64,000 nt of DNA from Paralithodes platypus (GCA_032716605.1 CM064569.1:7410713-7474712); one strand, 5' to 3'; numbered from the stretch's first letter, positions 11,206-21,169 are shown. Notes: a model not told the origin generated them from the sequence alone. Made by a program: numbers and translations.

Positions 11206-11301
11206 TCTATCTATCTATCTATCTATACCATCTATCTACCTTTATCTCTCTCTCTCTCTCTCTCTCAATATGATTTGCTCTCTTTTCTCTTCCTCTGCTC
11301 G

Positions 11302-11349
<48 letters not shown>

Positions 11350-11378
11350 CTCGCTCTCGCTCTCTCTCTCTATTTCTC
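11145..11378. repeat. (CT)n / (CTAT)n cluster, copy 1
   Basis: (CT)n, then CTAT repeats, then CAATATGATTTGCTCTCTTT and (CT)n with GCTCTCGCTC. The unique words recur in the same order at 12260..12408, showing that a block of about 130 bp was duplicated. Confidence 0.85.
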
Positions 11379-11606
11379 TCATCACGGCAGCCATCTTCTT
11401 TATCGGATCGCTCAGGAAACCCATAATTGGTCAACAAATCACACCTTGGACTCAGGAGGCCGTTATAAGCCATTATTTATAGTGAATAATTGACCTGCCA
11501 ATAAGTTTACATATAAATCATGTACAGTCAACATGAGAGACCCTATGATAACAGAGATCGGCCATACTCCGCCATATTGGTGCCACTTATATTTTTTGCA
11601 AAAAAA

Positions 11607-11652
11607 CAAAAAAGTATATATATATATATATACTGTACATATACAGTATATA

Positions 11653-11709
<57 letters not shown>

Positions 11710-11875
11710 GGTATATATATATATATACTGTATATATATGTATATATATATATATACGGTATATGTATATACTGTATATATATATAATTAAATTTATAAT
11801 AACATATATAAATGATTGCATAGATATACATTCATATAAATACATGTACATACATTATACATACATTATATACAT
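11607..11875. repeat. (TA)n-rich block with CCGG and ACTGTATA punctuation
   Basis: Alternating TA with inserted palindromic words ATACTGTATAT and ATATACCGGTATAT. Any reading frame over this block is a Tyr-Ile repeat artefact. Confidence 0.9.
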
Positions 11876-12259
11876 ATAAATTGACGAAGGGGACCAAAAT
11901 ATCACTTACATTTACTTTTTATTTTACGTTTATCACTAAGAAGGGTTACTTGTGCGTAGGGATTTAAGAATACAGTCTCAAACTCTCTTGAGCAAATTTC
12001 CCCAGTGTCTTGTAAATGTTTCCCGAATGTCTAGGAGCCTTTATTACATTCCCACCTCCCTCCTTATGGCAGTCTGACACCCGCCATGCACACAGAGAAG
12101 GTCGTTTGTAGGATATCGTTGTCTTGTGTGGGTGTGAATGTTTGAAAAGGCATCTATTACAGAATATACGTATGTATTTTTGACAGACGTATCCCTATTT
12201 GGGGTTGCTACCATTTGTTCTACTAATACAACTAGCATTACTACCACTATCACCTGTCC

Positions 12260-12284
12260 ATCTATCTATACCATCTATCTACCT

Positions 12285-12344
<60 letters not shown>

Positions 12345-12408
12345 ATGATTTGCTCTCTTTTCTCTTCCTCTGCTCGCTCTCGCTCTCGCTCTCGCTCTCG
12401 CTCTCGCT
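12260..12408. repeat. (CT)n / (CTAT)n cluster, copy 2
   Basis: Same word order as the block at 11145..11378, including CTACCTTTATCTCTC and CAATATGATTTGCTCTCTTT. Confidence 0.85.
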
Positions 12409-12434
12409 CACCTGTCCCTCCACTACCACAACTA

Positions 12435-12958
12435 ACCTGTCTATGAGTGACGTAGTTAATCATGGTTCTGTTATGGTACCAGAGGCCGTACTACCACTAC
12501 CACAACTAACAATAACACTACTACTACTACCACAACCACAACAACCACACCAACTACCACAACTACCACTACCCACCTGTCTATGAGTGACGTAGTTAAT
12601 CATGGTTCTGTTATGGTACCAGAACACATACTACCATTACTACCACTACCACAACAACTACCACTACCCACCTGTCTATGAGTGATGTAGTTAATCATGG
12701 TTCTGTTATGGTACCAGAACACTTACTACCACTACCACAACTACCACCACTACCACAACAACCACAACAACCACCACCCACCTGTACCAGTACCACAACT
12801 ACCACCACCCACCTGTCTATGAGTGGCGTAGTTAATCATGGTTCTGTTATGGTACCAGAACACTTACTACCACTACCACAACTACCACTACCACAACTAA
12901 CAATAACACTACTACAACCACAACTACCACAACAACTACAACAACTACCTCTACCCAC
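12435..12958 (-). repeat. Minisatellite carrying four copies of an exon tail and splice donor
   Basis: Four blocks (near 12437, 12577, 12671 and 12811) repeat the last 45 or so bases of the Ig2 first-half exon, from GTTCTGGTACCATAAC through CATAGACAG, plus a GTGGGT donor (GTTAGT in the first). They are separated by variable (ACCACT/ACAACT) repeats. The copies lack an upstream acceptor and the rest of the exon. The real exon is the fifth unit. Confidence 0.93.
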
Positions 12959-13113
12959 CTGTCTATGAGTGACGTAGTTAATCATGGTTCTGTTATGGTA
13001 CCAGAACACATACTCCGGTGGTTGGGTATGGTGCTTGAGGGTACAGTTGAGAGTTACGGCACTACCCTCCTGGACGTACCGCTCCGGCCCACCGCTGATC
13101 TCGGAATACGCCT
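12959..13113 (-). CDS. dpr-like: dpr-like exon: first half of Ig2
   Basis: This 155-nt exon (2 nt plus 51 codons) has acceptor CCTTACAG and donor AGACAG|GTGGGT. It encodes GGPERYVQEGSAVTLNC (strand B cysteine and NCT sequon), then PPEYVFWYHNRTMINY, the Dpr Ig2 core with the Trp and a second sequon (NRT). The last 45 or so bases and the donor are the repeated unit of the adjacent minisatellite (12435..12958). Confidence 0.93.
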
Positions 13114-13205
13114 CTGTAAGGAAAAAGAGGAAAAGATAAATAATATGGTGTACTCGTAGTTATATATTTCATTGATCTCATTATTAATTTTTAGCTGTAT
13201 TTGTA

Positions 13206-13290
13206 AATTAATTGGTGGGTTAGTAATATTATATACAGTATATATATATAATATATATATATACCGGTATATATATATATATATACAAAA
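13206..13290. repeat. (TA)n tract with CCGG centre
   Basis: TA repeat with ATATACCGGTATAT at its middle, just upstream of the Ig2 first-half exon on the gene strand. Confidence 0.85.
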
Positions 13291-13330
13291 TTATTTACAA
13301 AATACATTACCTTGTATTAAACTACCTATC

Positions 13331-13405
13331 ATTCTTTCAACTTGGGGGGGGGGGGACTTGTTACTGGCAACATTGCCTTTTGTCTTCTATAAACATAAGA
13401 CAATA
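13331..13405 (+). repeat. Small dispersed repeat M, copy 1
   Basis: CTTTCAACTTGGGGGG, then GACTTGTTACTGGCAAC, then TTTGTCTTCTATAAACATAAG. Similar words in the same order occur at 58893..58965 and, inverted, at 33651..33724. Nature unknown. Confidence 0.5.
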
Positions 13406-13804
13406 ACATATATAGAAAGCTAAGAAGCAGGCACAATAGGTTATGGCACTCTTGTAGATGGCAACTGAATAAAGTCAAATTCAAGACATTGTTTTTGTCA
13501 TCAGAAGTTTCATACTGTAAAAAAGAACATGTGCAAACAATATATATTATGGCGGGTTTTTTTTTGTTTTTTTTAGTTTTTTTTTAGAGAGACTAGAATA
13601 CTGAGAGGAGCAGCCAAGCAATATATTTGGAAGCACAATGTTTGGAAGCAAGGACAGAAGGGGAGCAGATGAAATAGTTGGGTAGTGAGAGAATGAATCA
13701 TGTCTGGGCCATAGGTACATACATACATACAGAAAGGAGAGATACGACCAATATATTTGGTCGTACAAGGACTGGAAGCAAGGAGAGAGAAAGAGGAGGC
13801 AGTA

Positions 13805-14175
13805 TTAAGGGGAGATGGGCTGGTTTTTCTGGCCCCGTTCTCCCTCGTGTTTAATCCTATTGTTTTTTAGATTTCAAGACGTTCGACTCATTAGTTTGGC
13901 GATTTTATGACTTTACACCCCATTTCTTTGTCAAAATGTAGACCTTTAGGGCCATTTAGGTGTCAATTATTTTTCCTGGCGAGCGATGGCTAGCCTGTAA
14001 TTTTAAGAGTAGCCGGCCTTCGGCCGGGACATTTTTCTACCGAAAAATGTATACATTTATCTTGAAGAGGGTTCTAGGGGTGTTTTTTGCAGCTTCATAG
14101 AGGTCTAGGGACGAAAATAAAATAAATATAAAAATATAAAACAATAAGCATATAAATATGCCCATCTGCCCTTAA
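13805..14175 (+). mobile_element. TTAA family B element
   Basis: Begins TTAAGGGGAGATGGGC and ends GCCCATCTGCCCTTAA. The core is well kept: AAGACGTTCGACTCATTAG, CCTGGCGAGCGATGGCTAGC, CGGCCTTCGGCCGGGACA and TTTTTCTACCGAAAAATG. Confidence 0.85.
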
Positions 14176-14232
14176 GAGAGGAAGTTAATTGTAGCTTTAT
14201 ATTAAAGCTAGTGGGCTTAACTCGACTATTAT

Positions 14233-14234
14233 TG

Positions 14235-14275
<41 letters not shown>
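14233..14275. repeat. (ATT)n microsatellite
   Basis: About 14 ATT units in an intron of the dpr-like gene. Confidence 0.9.
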
Positions 14276-14389
14276 TACTTGTATTTTATTGTATAGTATT
14301 GTATGTGGGACAGTCACACAATTTAAGCATAGGCCTACAATACATACTTGTGAAAAGGAAAGGGAGAAAATATTACGTACACATCTGTA

Positions 14390-14428
14390 ACTTCCGCGTG
14401 ATGGTGATGGTAGATATGAAAACCATGG
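14390..14428 (-). pseudogene. Partial duplicate of the Ig1 last exon with broken donor
   Basis: 39 bp align with the 3' end of the exon at 15047..15173 and its donor (15041..15079) with about five mismatches: on the minus strand CCATGG, TTTTCATATC and ATCACGCGGAAGT. The donor GT of the real exon (CGCGTAAGT) is GG here (CGCGGAAGT), so it should not splice. No acceptor or upstream exon sequence is present. Confidence 0.75.
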
Positions 14429-14433
14429 CTTAT

Positions 14434-14599
14434 AATAGACGAGTTTCGTAGAATAGGAAGGAATTGTGGGAAGCAGAGGGTTAATTGAGATTACATATTC
14501 CCATTGTATTGCTAGAGATCCTTCCTATACTGTATAAAATCGTCTAATGATACCCAAAATATAATGAGAACAAAAGCGTCAGAATCCTCAAGGGATTAA
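14434..14599. mobile_element. TTAA family D foldback, partial
   Basis: Contains AATAGACGA, AATAGGAAGGAATTGTGGGA, AGAGGGTTAATTGAGA, GATCCTTCCTATACTG and AAATCGTCTAATGATA, then AAGGGATTAA at the right end. The left terminus is missing; it starts almost at the exon duplicate. Confidence 0.65.
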
Positions 14600-14615
14600 A
14601 TGTGTGCTATGTAAT

Positions 14616-15019
14616 TTAAGGGTTTTTTCTGGTCCCCCTTCTCTCTCATGTTTAGCCCCGTTAGTTTTGAAATTTTAAGACGTTCGGCCCATTAGTTTGG
14701 TGATTTAAATACTATTTGCCTCATTTCGTTGTCAATTTTATGACCTTGCGTGCCATTTATGTGTCGATATTTTCCGGGCGAGCGATAGCCTGTAATTTTA
14801 AGAGGAACCGGCCTTTGGCCAAGACATTTTTCTATCGAAAAATGTACAAATTTATCTTGAAGGGGGTCTAGGGGTAGATTTTTAAGCTTGATGGAGGTCT
14901 AGCAAGGACATAAAAAAGCGTAGTAAAAAGATGAAAAGTGAAGATTGGGCCTGAGTATATACTGTAGATAGATAGAAAAAGATGAATAAATAAGCAAATA
15001 AATGTGACTACCCCCTTAA
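14616..15019 (+). mobile_element. TTAA family B element next to an exon
   Basis: Begins TTAAGGGTTTTTTCTGG and ends GACTACCCCCTTAA. The core includes TTTAGCCCCGTTAG, CGGCCTTTGGCCAAGACA and AGCTTGATGGAGGTCTAGC. It lies 28 bp past the donor of the Ig1 last exon and could affect its splicing. Confidence 0.8.
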
Positions 15020-15046
15020 ATCTACGGATATAAAACCCGGACTTAC

Positions 15047-15173
15047 GCGTGATGGTGAGGGTGGATATGAAGACCATGGGCGGGTAGGTGGACAGCTGAC
15101 ACACATACTCGCCCGCGTCTCGGTGTTGAGCGTACCGTAAGTGTAGCACCCACTCCTGTCGCAGGGAACGGTA
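15047..15173 (-). CDS. dpr-like: dpr-like exon: Ig1 strands E-G
   Basis: This 127-nt exon (42 codons plus 1 nt) has acceptor TCCTCCCAACAG and donor ACGC|GTAAGT. It encodes EWVLHLRYAQHRDAGEYVCQ then LSTYPPMVF. The DxGxYxC motif supplies the second Ig1 cysteine. A TTAA element (family B, 14616..15019) lies 28 bp past its donor, and another element (15217..15425) starts 43 bp before its acceptor, so the exon is tightly boxed in by repeats. Confidence 0.93.
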
Positions 15174-15216
15174 CTGTTGGGAGGATTACGGTGCAGGTAC
15201 AGTTAGTTATTTGCAG

Positions 15217-15425
15217 GTACAATTATTGCGCTAATAAGTGATGTCTCGGTACCTAGTATATGTTTTGATTAATAATAATTGATATCAGCAATATCTAAGC
15301 TTTATTTCTTCATATCGAGTGAAATACACTTACCCATCCTATTCAACATCTGACAGACATTAATACAGCACAGAACAAACCAAACGTAATGATAGCTGAG
15401 ACATGACTTATTAGCGCTACTGTAC
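15217..15425. mobile_element. Family J element, copy 1
   Basis: GTACAATTATTGCGCTAATA at the left pairs with TTATTAGCGCTACTGTAC at the right. The inside has GTGATGTCTCGG, GATATCAGCAATATC and CAGACATTAATACAGCAC. A second copy in the same orientation lies at 47149..47365. The left end is 43 bp upstream of an exon acceptor. Confidence 0.7.
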
Positions 15426-15481
15426 ATTTACAAGCCAGACAAATACAAGAAATACACAAATACAAAATACAGAAACACAAA

Positions 15482-15952
15482 ATATATATATATATATATA
15501 TATACTGTATATACAAAATATATATATATACTGTATATACATATATATATACTGTATATACAAAAATATACATATATATATATACTGTATATACAAAATA
15601 TATTTATATATGTATACAAAATATATATATATATATACTGTATATACAAAATATATATATATATACTGTATATACAAATATATATATATATATACTGTAT
15701 ATACAAAATATATATATATATATACTGTATATACAAAATATATATATATATATACTGTATATACAAAATATATATATATATATATATACAGTATATACAC
15801 AAATATATATATACAGTATATACACAAATATATATATACAGTATATACACAAATATATATATACAGTATATACTGTATATACAAAATATATATATATATA
15901 TATACTGTATATACAAAATATATATATATATATACTGTATATACAAAATATC
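15482..15952. repeat. TA-rich minisatellite, unit about 32 bp
   Basis: Repeats of TACTGTATATACAAAA followed by 14-22 bp of alternating TA, about 14 units. The unit flips to ATACAGTATATACACAAA near 15788..15860, so part of the array is inverted. Confidence 0.9.
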
Positions 15953-16452
15953 ATTATAAGACATATCAACATACGCGTCATCACTAACATATAGCAACTC
16001 CATACAAGCCAGACAAATACAAATGATATATAAGAAACAAAATAAATACAAAATAGATATACAAACAAATACTATTATAAGACAAATACTGTACTTTATT
16101 AACCCTTTCTGTACCGGCGACGTCCATTTCATTGTATCCTAGCGACGATTATGTGATTTTTTCAGCTTAGGAAGGATCTCTGACAACTAAGAAGCTAGAG
16201 ACTGTCTCAATTAATTCATTTAGCTACCATATATCCTTCCTAAATTGAATAAAATCGTCTAAATGTAGCTAAAATACAATTGATAGGACGTCCCCGGTAC
16301 ATAAGGGGTTAATAAAGTACAGTAGTTGTCTTATCTTGATATTTGTTTATATATTTATCTGGTATTTATTTGTTTTAATATATTTGTTTGTATTTGTCTG
16401 GCTTGTATGGAGTTGTCATATGTTAGTGATGACGTGTATGTTAGTATTTACC

Positions 16453-16455
<3 letters not shown>
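15953..16455. repeat. Long inverted repeat centred on a family D element
   Basis: 15953..16098 is repeated in inverted form at 16313..16455. For example CAACTCCATACAAGCCAGAC pairs with GTCTGGCTTGTATGGAGTTG, and ACGCGTCATCACTAACATAT with ATATGTTAGTGATGACGTGT. The family D foldback 16099..16312 forms the centre. Confidence 0.85.
16099..16312. mobile_element. TTAA family D foldback, complete
   Basis: Type copy of family D. Begins TTAACCCTTTCTGTACCGG and ends CCCCGGTACATAAGGGGTTAA (last 20: CCCGGTACATAAGGGGTTAA). Inner arms CAGCTTAGGAAGGATCT and ATATCCTTCCTAAATTG pair, as do ACGATTATG and AAATCGTCTAA. It has no coding capacity. Confidence 0.85.

Positions 16456-16460
<5 letters not shown>

Positions 16461-16521
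<61 letters not shown>
16461..16521. repeat. (CT)n microsatellite
   Basis: About 60 bp of pure CT followed by ACACACAAC. Confidence 0.95.
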
Positions 16522-16531
<10 letters not shown>

Positions 16532-16967
16532 ACTCACACATACATACACGCACAAACACACTCGCACACCTTGCTAATTAAAAATCTCATGTGAATGTGT
16601 TCTGTGATGCAAAAATAACTCGTTATATGATGAGGTTGAGATTTTTAGCTTACGTAAGACAATAAATAATGAAATATTGTTTTAGTTATAAGGTTTTGGT
16701 TTCATACTTTATTACTAACAGGAAGGTTGGACAGTGTTTATAAATTACTCTTACATAATTCAACAAATGACATGTAGACTTATTTTAGTTCGGTAAGACA
16801 TTGGTTATTTTCTTGCAATATTGTTTTCTAGGTATTGTGGCCGCTAACTGTTTAACATATAGCTTACCTTTATTAAACAACAATGAACACAAATTACTGC
16901 ACTTATCTCTATATATTTATCTATCTATCTACAGTATATATACCGGTATATACAGTATATATATATA

Positions 16968-17481
16968 TCTATATAATATTTTTGATTGTCTGTGTGTGTG
17001 TCTGTCTGTGTCTGTCTGTCTGTGTGTTCTTAATAGGCGGCCGCAGTTTTGGACCTGAGGAGCTGAAACTTTGCATGTGGGTGTACATTGACCTGGGTCA
17101 GGTCATAGAGGGGGCGAGGCCACGATCGGAGGTCGTTTCGAGGCCGAAATTGAAAACAAATTGAAAACAATTGAATAAAATGGCCGTTTGGGGCAGAAGG
17201 AGGCCTCCGATCGAAAAGGTGTATGGAACACAAGTTGTTCGCAGCCCCCTAAAACGGTGAACGGATGAGGTCAGATCCAAAATCGGAGGTCATTTAGCGG
17301 CCGAAATCGAGGTCGCCGTTTAATGAGGCACAGGGAGGTCGAGGCCGGTGATTATGGTAGTAGTAGTATTGTGATGATTGTGGTAGTAGTGATTGATGAT
17401 GGTGATTATGGTAGTTGTAGTGGTGGTAGTAGTGATGGTGATTATGGTGATTACCCGGGCAACGCCGGGTACCCCTGCTAG
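16968..17481 (+). mobile_element. Non-autonomous Helitron-like element, copy 1
   Basis: Begins TCTATATAATATTT and ends with the hairpin ACCCGGGCAACGCCGGGT then ACCCCTGCTAG followed by T. A TC start, a GC-rich hairpin about 10 bp before a terminal CTAG and a following T are Helitron features. The interior has (TG)n-(TCTG)n, GGCGGCCGCAGTTTTGGACC and a TAG/GAT-rich stretch. No Rep/helicase gene is present. Confidence 0.75.
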
Positions 17482-17484
17482 TCT

Positions 17485-17949
17485 TCTATATAATATTTGC
17501 GATTGTCTGTGTGTGTGTCTGTCGGTCTGTTTTTTATGCATGGCCACATTTTTTAAGCTAGAGCATTCATACTTGGTTTGCATAGTAAGGGGGTCCCTAT
17601 GCAGGTTTTAGTGAAAAAATAGAATTCCCCAGGGTGAAAGGGACGAAGAAAATGGGCACGAAATAGGAAAAATGGCCGTTTGGGGCAGAAGGAGGCCTCC
17701 GATCGAAAAGGTGTATGGAACGAAAGTTGTTCGCAGCCCCCCAAAATGGGGGTACGGATGAGGTCATATCCAAAATCGGAGGTCATTTAGCGGCCGAAAT
17801 TGAGGTCGCCGTTTAATGAGGCACAGGGAGGTCGAGGCCGGTGATTATGGTATGGTATGAGGATTTATCATGATTATGGTAGTAGTGATTGATGATGGTG
17901 ATTATGGTAGTAGAATTTAAACCCGGGCAACGCCGGGTACCCCTGCTAG
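17485..17949 (+). mobile_element. Non-autonomous Helitron-like element, copy 2
   Basis: Same ends as copy 1 and only 3 bp after it, head to tail. From GGCCGTTTGGGGCAGAAGG onward it matches copy 1 closely. The preceding 130 bp or so (TTTTTAAGCTAGAGCATTC onward) is unrelated, so the two have different 5' halves. Confidence 0.75.
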
Positions 17950-18139
17950 TACATATATATATGTATATAACATATAGGCTCGTCATATGTTAGAAATTAC
18001 ACGTAAAAGTGTTCACTCATACTTAAAAAAACAAATATGTTGGACAGTTGGCAGTTACAATACTGCTAGAAAATTACCGCAGTTTTAGTCAACTAAGAGA
18101 ATGCTCTTTGTTTTTTAGTAGTACTCGGTAGACACGGAA

Positions 18140-18237
18140 GCACGCACACACACACACACACACGCACACACACATACACGGTAGCGAACACATATACTGT
18201 ACACGATTTATACACAATTTATATATATATATATATA

Positions 18238-18300
<63 letters not shown>

Positions 18301-18310
18301 GTATATATAT
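18140..18310. repeat. (CA)n and (TA)n microsatellites
   Basis: (CA)n with ACGC interruptions near 18143..18180, then (TA)n with ACTGTATA and ACAGTATA near 18215..18310. Confidence 0.9.
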
Positions 18311-18640
18311 CAAATGTCTCAAGATGAAGCTTCTCTTGATAATACTTTTCTATGTAAATTTTAATTTTGTTTTAACTGCAAGACTTACCATTGACATACC
18401 CAGATTTATCTTGTAAATGTTGAGACCAAATACCAGTTACACAAATATTACATAGGCTACTTAAAATATATATCCATGCATATTGGTAATCACATTAATA
18501 CCTTGGCAGAAAAACAAGATACTTTTTAATCCGAGTCGTACGCCATTATACATTAATAATCATGTTTGCTGAGACTGCCATTAGCATGACCAGTGAGCTG
18601 TAAAATGCTATGAATAATAATGTTCCAAACCTCATTGGGA
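18311..18640. other. Intron sequence, nothing recognised
   Basis: AT-rich, with no open frame, repeat or RNA gene visible. Confidence 0.4.
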
Positions 18641-18943
18641 GTTCGTTATTTATCCGTCACTCTCACTAACACTCTCTCACTCTCACTCTCTATCTATCTA
18701 TCTATCTATCTATCTATAGCTATATATGTTTATCAATCTATCTATATCTATCTATCTATACTATATATATATATATATATATATTTTTTCTTTAATACAT
18801 ACGAGGTTGAAAGAAATGGCAATTTCTGCGTTGGAAATTTTATTATTCAAAGTTTCCAGGTCTCTGATGAGTTTTCGCTGGGTGGCAGGAAGTAGATGAA
18901 GGAGATGAGCAAAATTCATGGTGGTACAGGGTTACATAAATGT

Positions 18944-19267
18944 GAGTTATCTGCTCAACAGGTGGCGTTGTGTGTGTGTAAGTGTGAGAGTCCGAGTGTA
19001 GGGGATGAGACAGTGAAGCTCGGGAACGAGGTGGCTTCAGAGATGGGGTCGTTTCGGGCCATGAGTGAGCACCGTGCCTCATGTGAAGGCAAGATGGCAG
19101 GTGCTCGTTGTACTCTACGTGCTTCACATGTCTCACTCCCTAGACTGGAACAAGACCTCACGGGCTTCACTGTTCATTGTAAAGCGGTGAATGTTAAGGC
19201 TCTCAGCCTATGCCCGAGAGGAAGTAAGTTGGAATATAGAAAAAAAAAAAAAAAAAAAAAAAAAAAA
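18944..19267 (+). mobile_element. SINE-like retroposon E, copy 1, with poly-A
   Basis: Begins GAGTTATCTGCTCAACAGG and ends GAAGTAAGTTGGAATATAGA followed by about 28 A. It interrupts the left arm of the Penelope-like element: the right arm has the uninterrupted site (ACATAAATGTAAATGATG). No clear target duplication is visible. No tRNA or 5S promoter boxes were recognised, so its source is unknown. Confidence 0.75.
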
Positions 19268-19620
19268 TGATGATACAGGATATACGACGCGTTTCACTGG
19301 ACAACCAGCATTATCAAGTAAGGAAGGAAAGATATAAAAGGTAAACAGGAAGGGTATATATAGAGGGTGGAGGATCAGAGGAGGCGAAAAACAAGGGGCA
19401 AAAATCTACTATTGGTGGAAGGGGATTCTGGAAAAGAGAAAGGGGGGAACCGCTTCACGCATGCGCACTGGATGCGGGATGGTGGTTGGTTGGTGGGGTC
19501 GAAGCTGATTGGCTGCGTGTCGAGGGGCGTGGCCTAAGTTGTGTGGCGCCTGCGGAAGACGGAGCTGAAGGAGGTAGCGCGGGGGGCTGCATCAAGGGCA
19601 CCGGGGGGTGAGGGGGGGTG

Positions 19621-19990
19621 TTAGGTCCTGTAGGAAAGTGCCTTATGGCAGAAGGAAGGATCTGAAGGTCCAGAGTTTGGTTGTTGATGTTGGGATGTAA
19701 GGCTTGGATATATAAAAGCTTCGAGTATAGGTAATCTCCTTGGGTCACTTTCTTTATCGAGTATGGTGGTGTGTTTCTCTAACTCGTTGCGTGTGAGGTG
19801 AGGGTGGTTAGGGGTGAGATAGTGGTCTTTGATGGCTTCAGCCTGAAGGTGAAGAGTTAGCCGACGTGAAAGACGAGTCTGCGTCATACCAATATAGGAA
19901 TGAGGTCCACAGTCCTCATAATTACAGGTATGTTGGTAAATGACGTGATCGTCGGTCATCGGGCTCTCTATCTTGGTTGTGTGGCGCCTG
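19621..19990 (-). pseudogene. GIY-YIG endonuclease fragment of the Penelope-like element
   Basis: The minus-strand frame contains HVIYQHTC, CNYEDCGP, SYIGMTQTRLSRRLTLHL and EKHTTILDKESDPRRLPILE. VIY and YIG stand at the usual GIY and YIG positions, followed by the expected Arg. Cys pairs precede the YIG as in Penelope endonucleases. The part of the frame beyond 19990 is arm sequence in another reading and is not protein homology. No reverse-transcriptase domain is attached. Confidence 0.7.
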
Positions 19991-20529
19991 CGTCTTCCGC
20001 AGGCGCCACACAACTTAGGCCACGCCCCTCGACACGCAGCCAATCAGCTTCGACCCCACCAGCCAACCACCATCCCGCATCCAGTGCGCATGCGTGAAGC
20101 GGTTCCCCCCTTTCTCTTTTCCAGAATCCCCTTCCACCAATAGTAGATTTTTGCCCCTTGTTTTTCGCCTCCTCTGATCCTCCACCCTCTATATATACCC
20201 TTCCTGTTTACCTTTTATATCTTTCCTTCCTTACTTGATAATGCTGGTTGTCCAGTGAAACGCGTCGTATATCCTGTATCATCATTTACATTTATGTAAC
20301 CCTGTACCACCATGAATTTTGCTCATCTCCTTCATCTACTTCCTGCCACCCAGCGAAAACTCATCAGAGACCAGGAAACTTTGAATAATAAAATTTCCAA
20401 CGCAGAAATTGCCATTTCTTTCAACCTCGTATGTATTAAAGAACATTTATTACCTGGCTTTACTAACATATATATATATATACATACAATATATACCTAT
20501 GTATTAACATTATCAACTCCATCATTATA

Positions 20530-20610
20530 ATTTCTCTCTCTCTCTTTCTCTCTCTCACTTACTCACTCACTCACTCACTCACTCTCACTCTCTCTCTCTC
20601 TCTCTCTCTC
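20530..20610. repeat. (CT)n and (ACTC)n microsatellite
   Basis: TCTCTC runs around a block of ACTC repeats. Confidence 0.9.
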
Positions 20611-20782
20611 CTGCTAAATTATGTGCGTGTCTATTGTTGCATAATCTACTTAAGTGTTTTAGTAATGTTCTCACAGCCAGAGTTCGTGTTTTTATTGTTT
20701 ATTCTATTTGTATTTATTAATATATTTATTTTAAATATTGGTTTGTTTATGTGTTAGTTGTTTTGCTGATCTGTTCTATTTG

Positions 20783-21169
20783 TTAAGGGGAGTCACAGTT
20801 TTTTTTTGAGCTGTCTCTCCTTTTCTCTCTTTCCCTGGCTTGTATCCATTCGGCCCCATTCAGCCTACTGTTTTAAGACGTTTACCCCATCCAGGTGTCA
20901 ATATTTTCCTGGCTAGCGGTAGCGAGCCAGCAGATATATATCTTTGTTTTGACAGCAAGCTAAATTTGTAAATTTTTCAATAGAAAAATGTCTCCGGCGA
21001 AGCCGGATTTCTCCATATAATGCTGGCTCGCTTTTGCTCGCCAGGAAGAAATCGACACCTGGATTGGGATAAACGTCTTAAAACAGTTTGCTGAATGGAG
21101 CCGAATGGATACAAGCCAGGGAAAGAGAGAAAAGGAGAAAAAGATCAAACAAGCCGGTGACCCCCGTAA
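20783..21169. mobile_element. TTAA family A palindromic element
   Basis: Begins TTAAGGGGAGTCACAG and ends GGTGACCCCCGTAA. Both arms and the centre (TTTTTCAATAGAAAAATG, CCGGCGAAGCCGG) are present. Confidence 0.78.

Larger units (their letters stand above)
18790..20460 (-). mobile_element. Penelope-like element with inverted terminal repeats
   Basis: The left arm (18790..18943 and 19268..19562) is an almost perfect inverted copy of the right arm (19990..20448). For example GACGCGTTTCACTGGACAAC pairs with GTTGTCCAGTGAAACGCGTC. The unpaired core carries a GIY-YIG endonuclease fragment on the minus strand. Both arms encode a start MNFAHLLHLL reading away from the core. By family knowledge, Penelope-like elements couple a reverse transcriptase to a C-terminal GIY-YIG endonuclease and often carry direct or inverted terminal repeats. 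The reverse transcriptase is absent, so this is a 5'-truncated copy. Both outer ends run into (TA)n. The left arm is split by a retroposon (18944..19267). Confidence 0.78.

Noticed and set aside
15428..16132. 234-codon Tyr-Ile-rich frame on the minus strand
   Set aside because: Translation of a TA-rich minisatellite plus the flanking inverted repeat; no composition or motif of a real protein.
20312..20530. Small host gene starting MNFAHLLHLL
   Set aside because: It lies in the terminal repeat of the Penelope-like element and has an inverted twin at 18790..18943.
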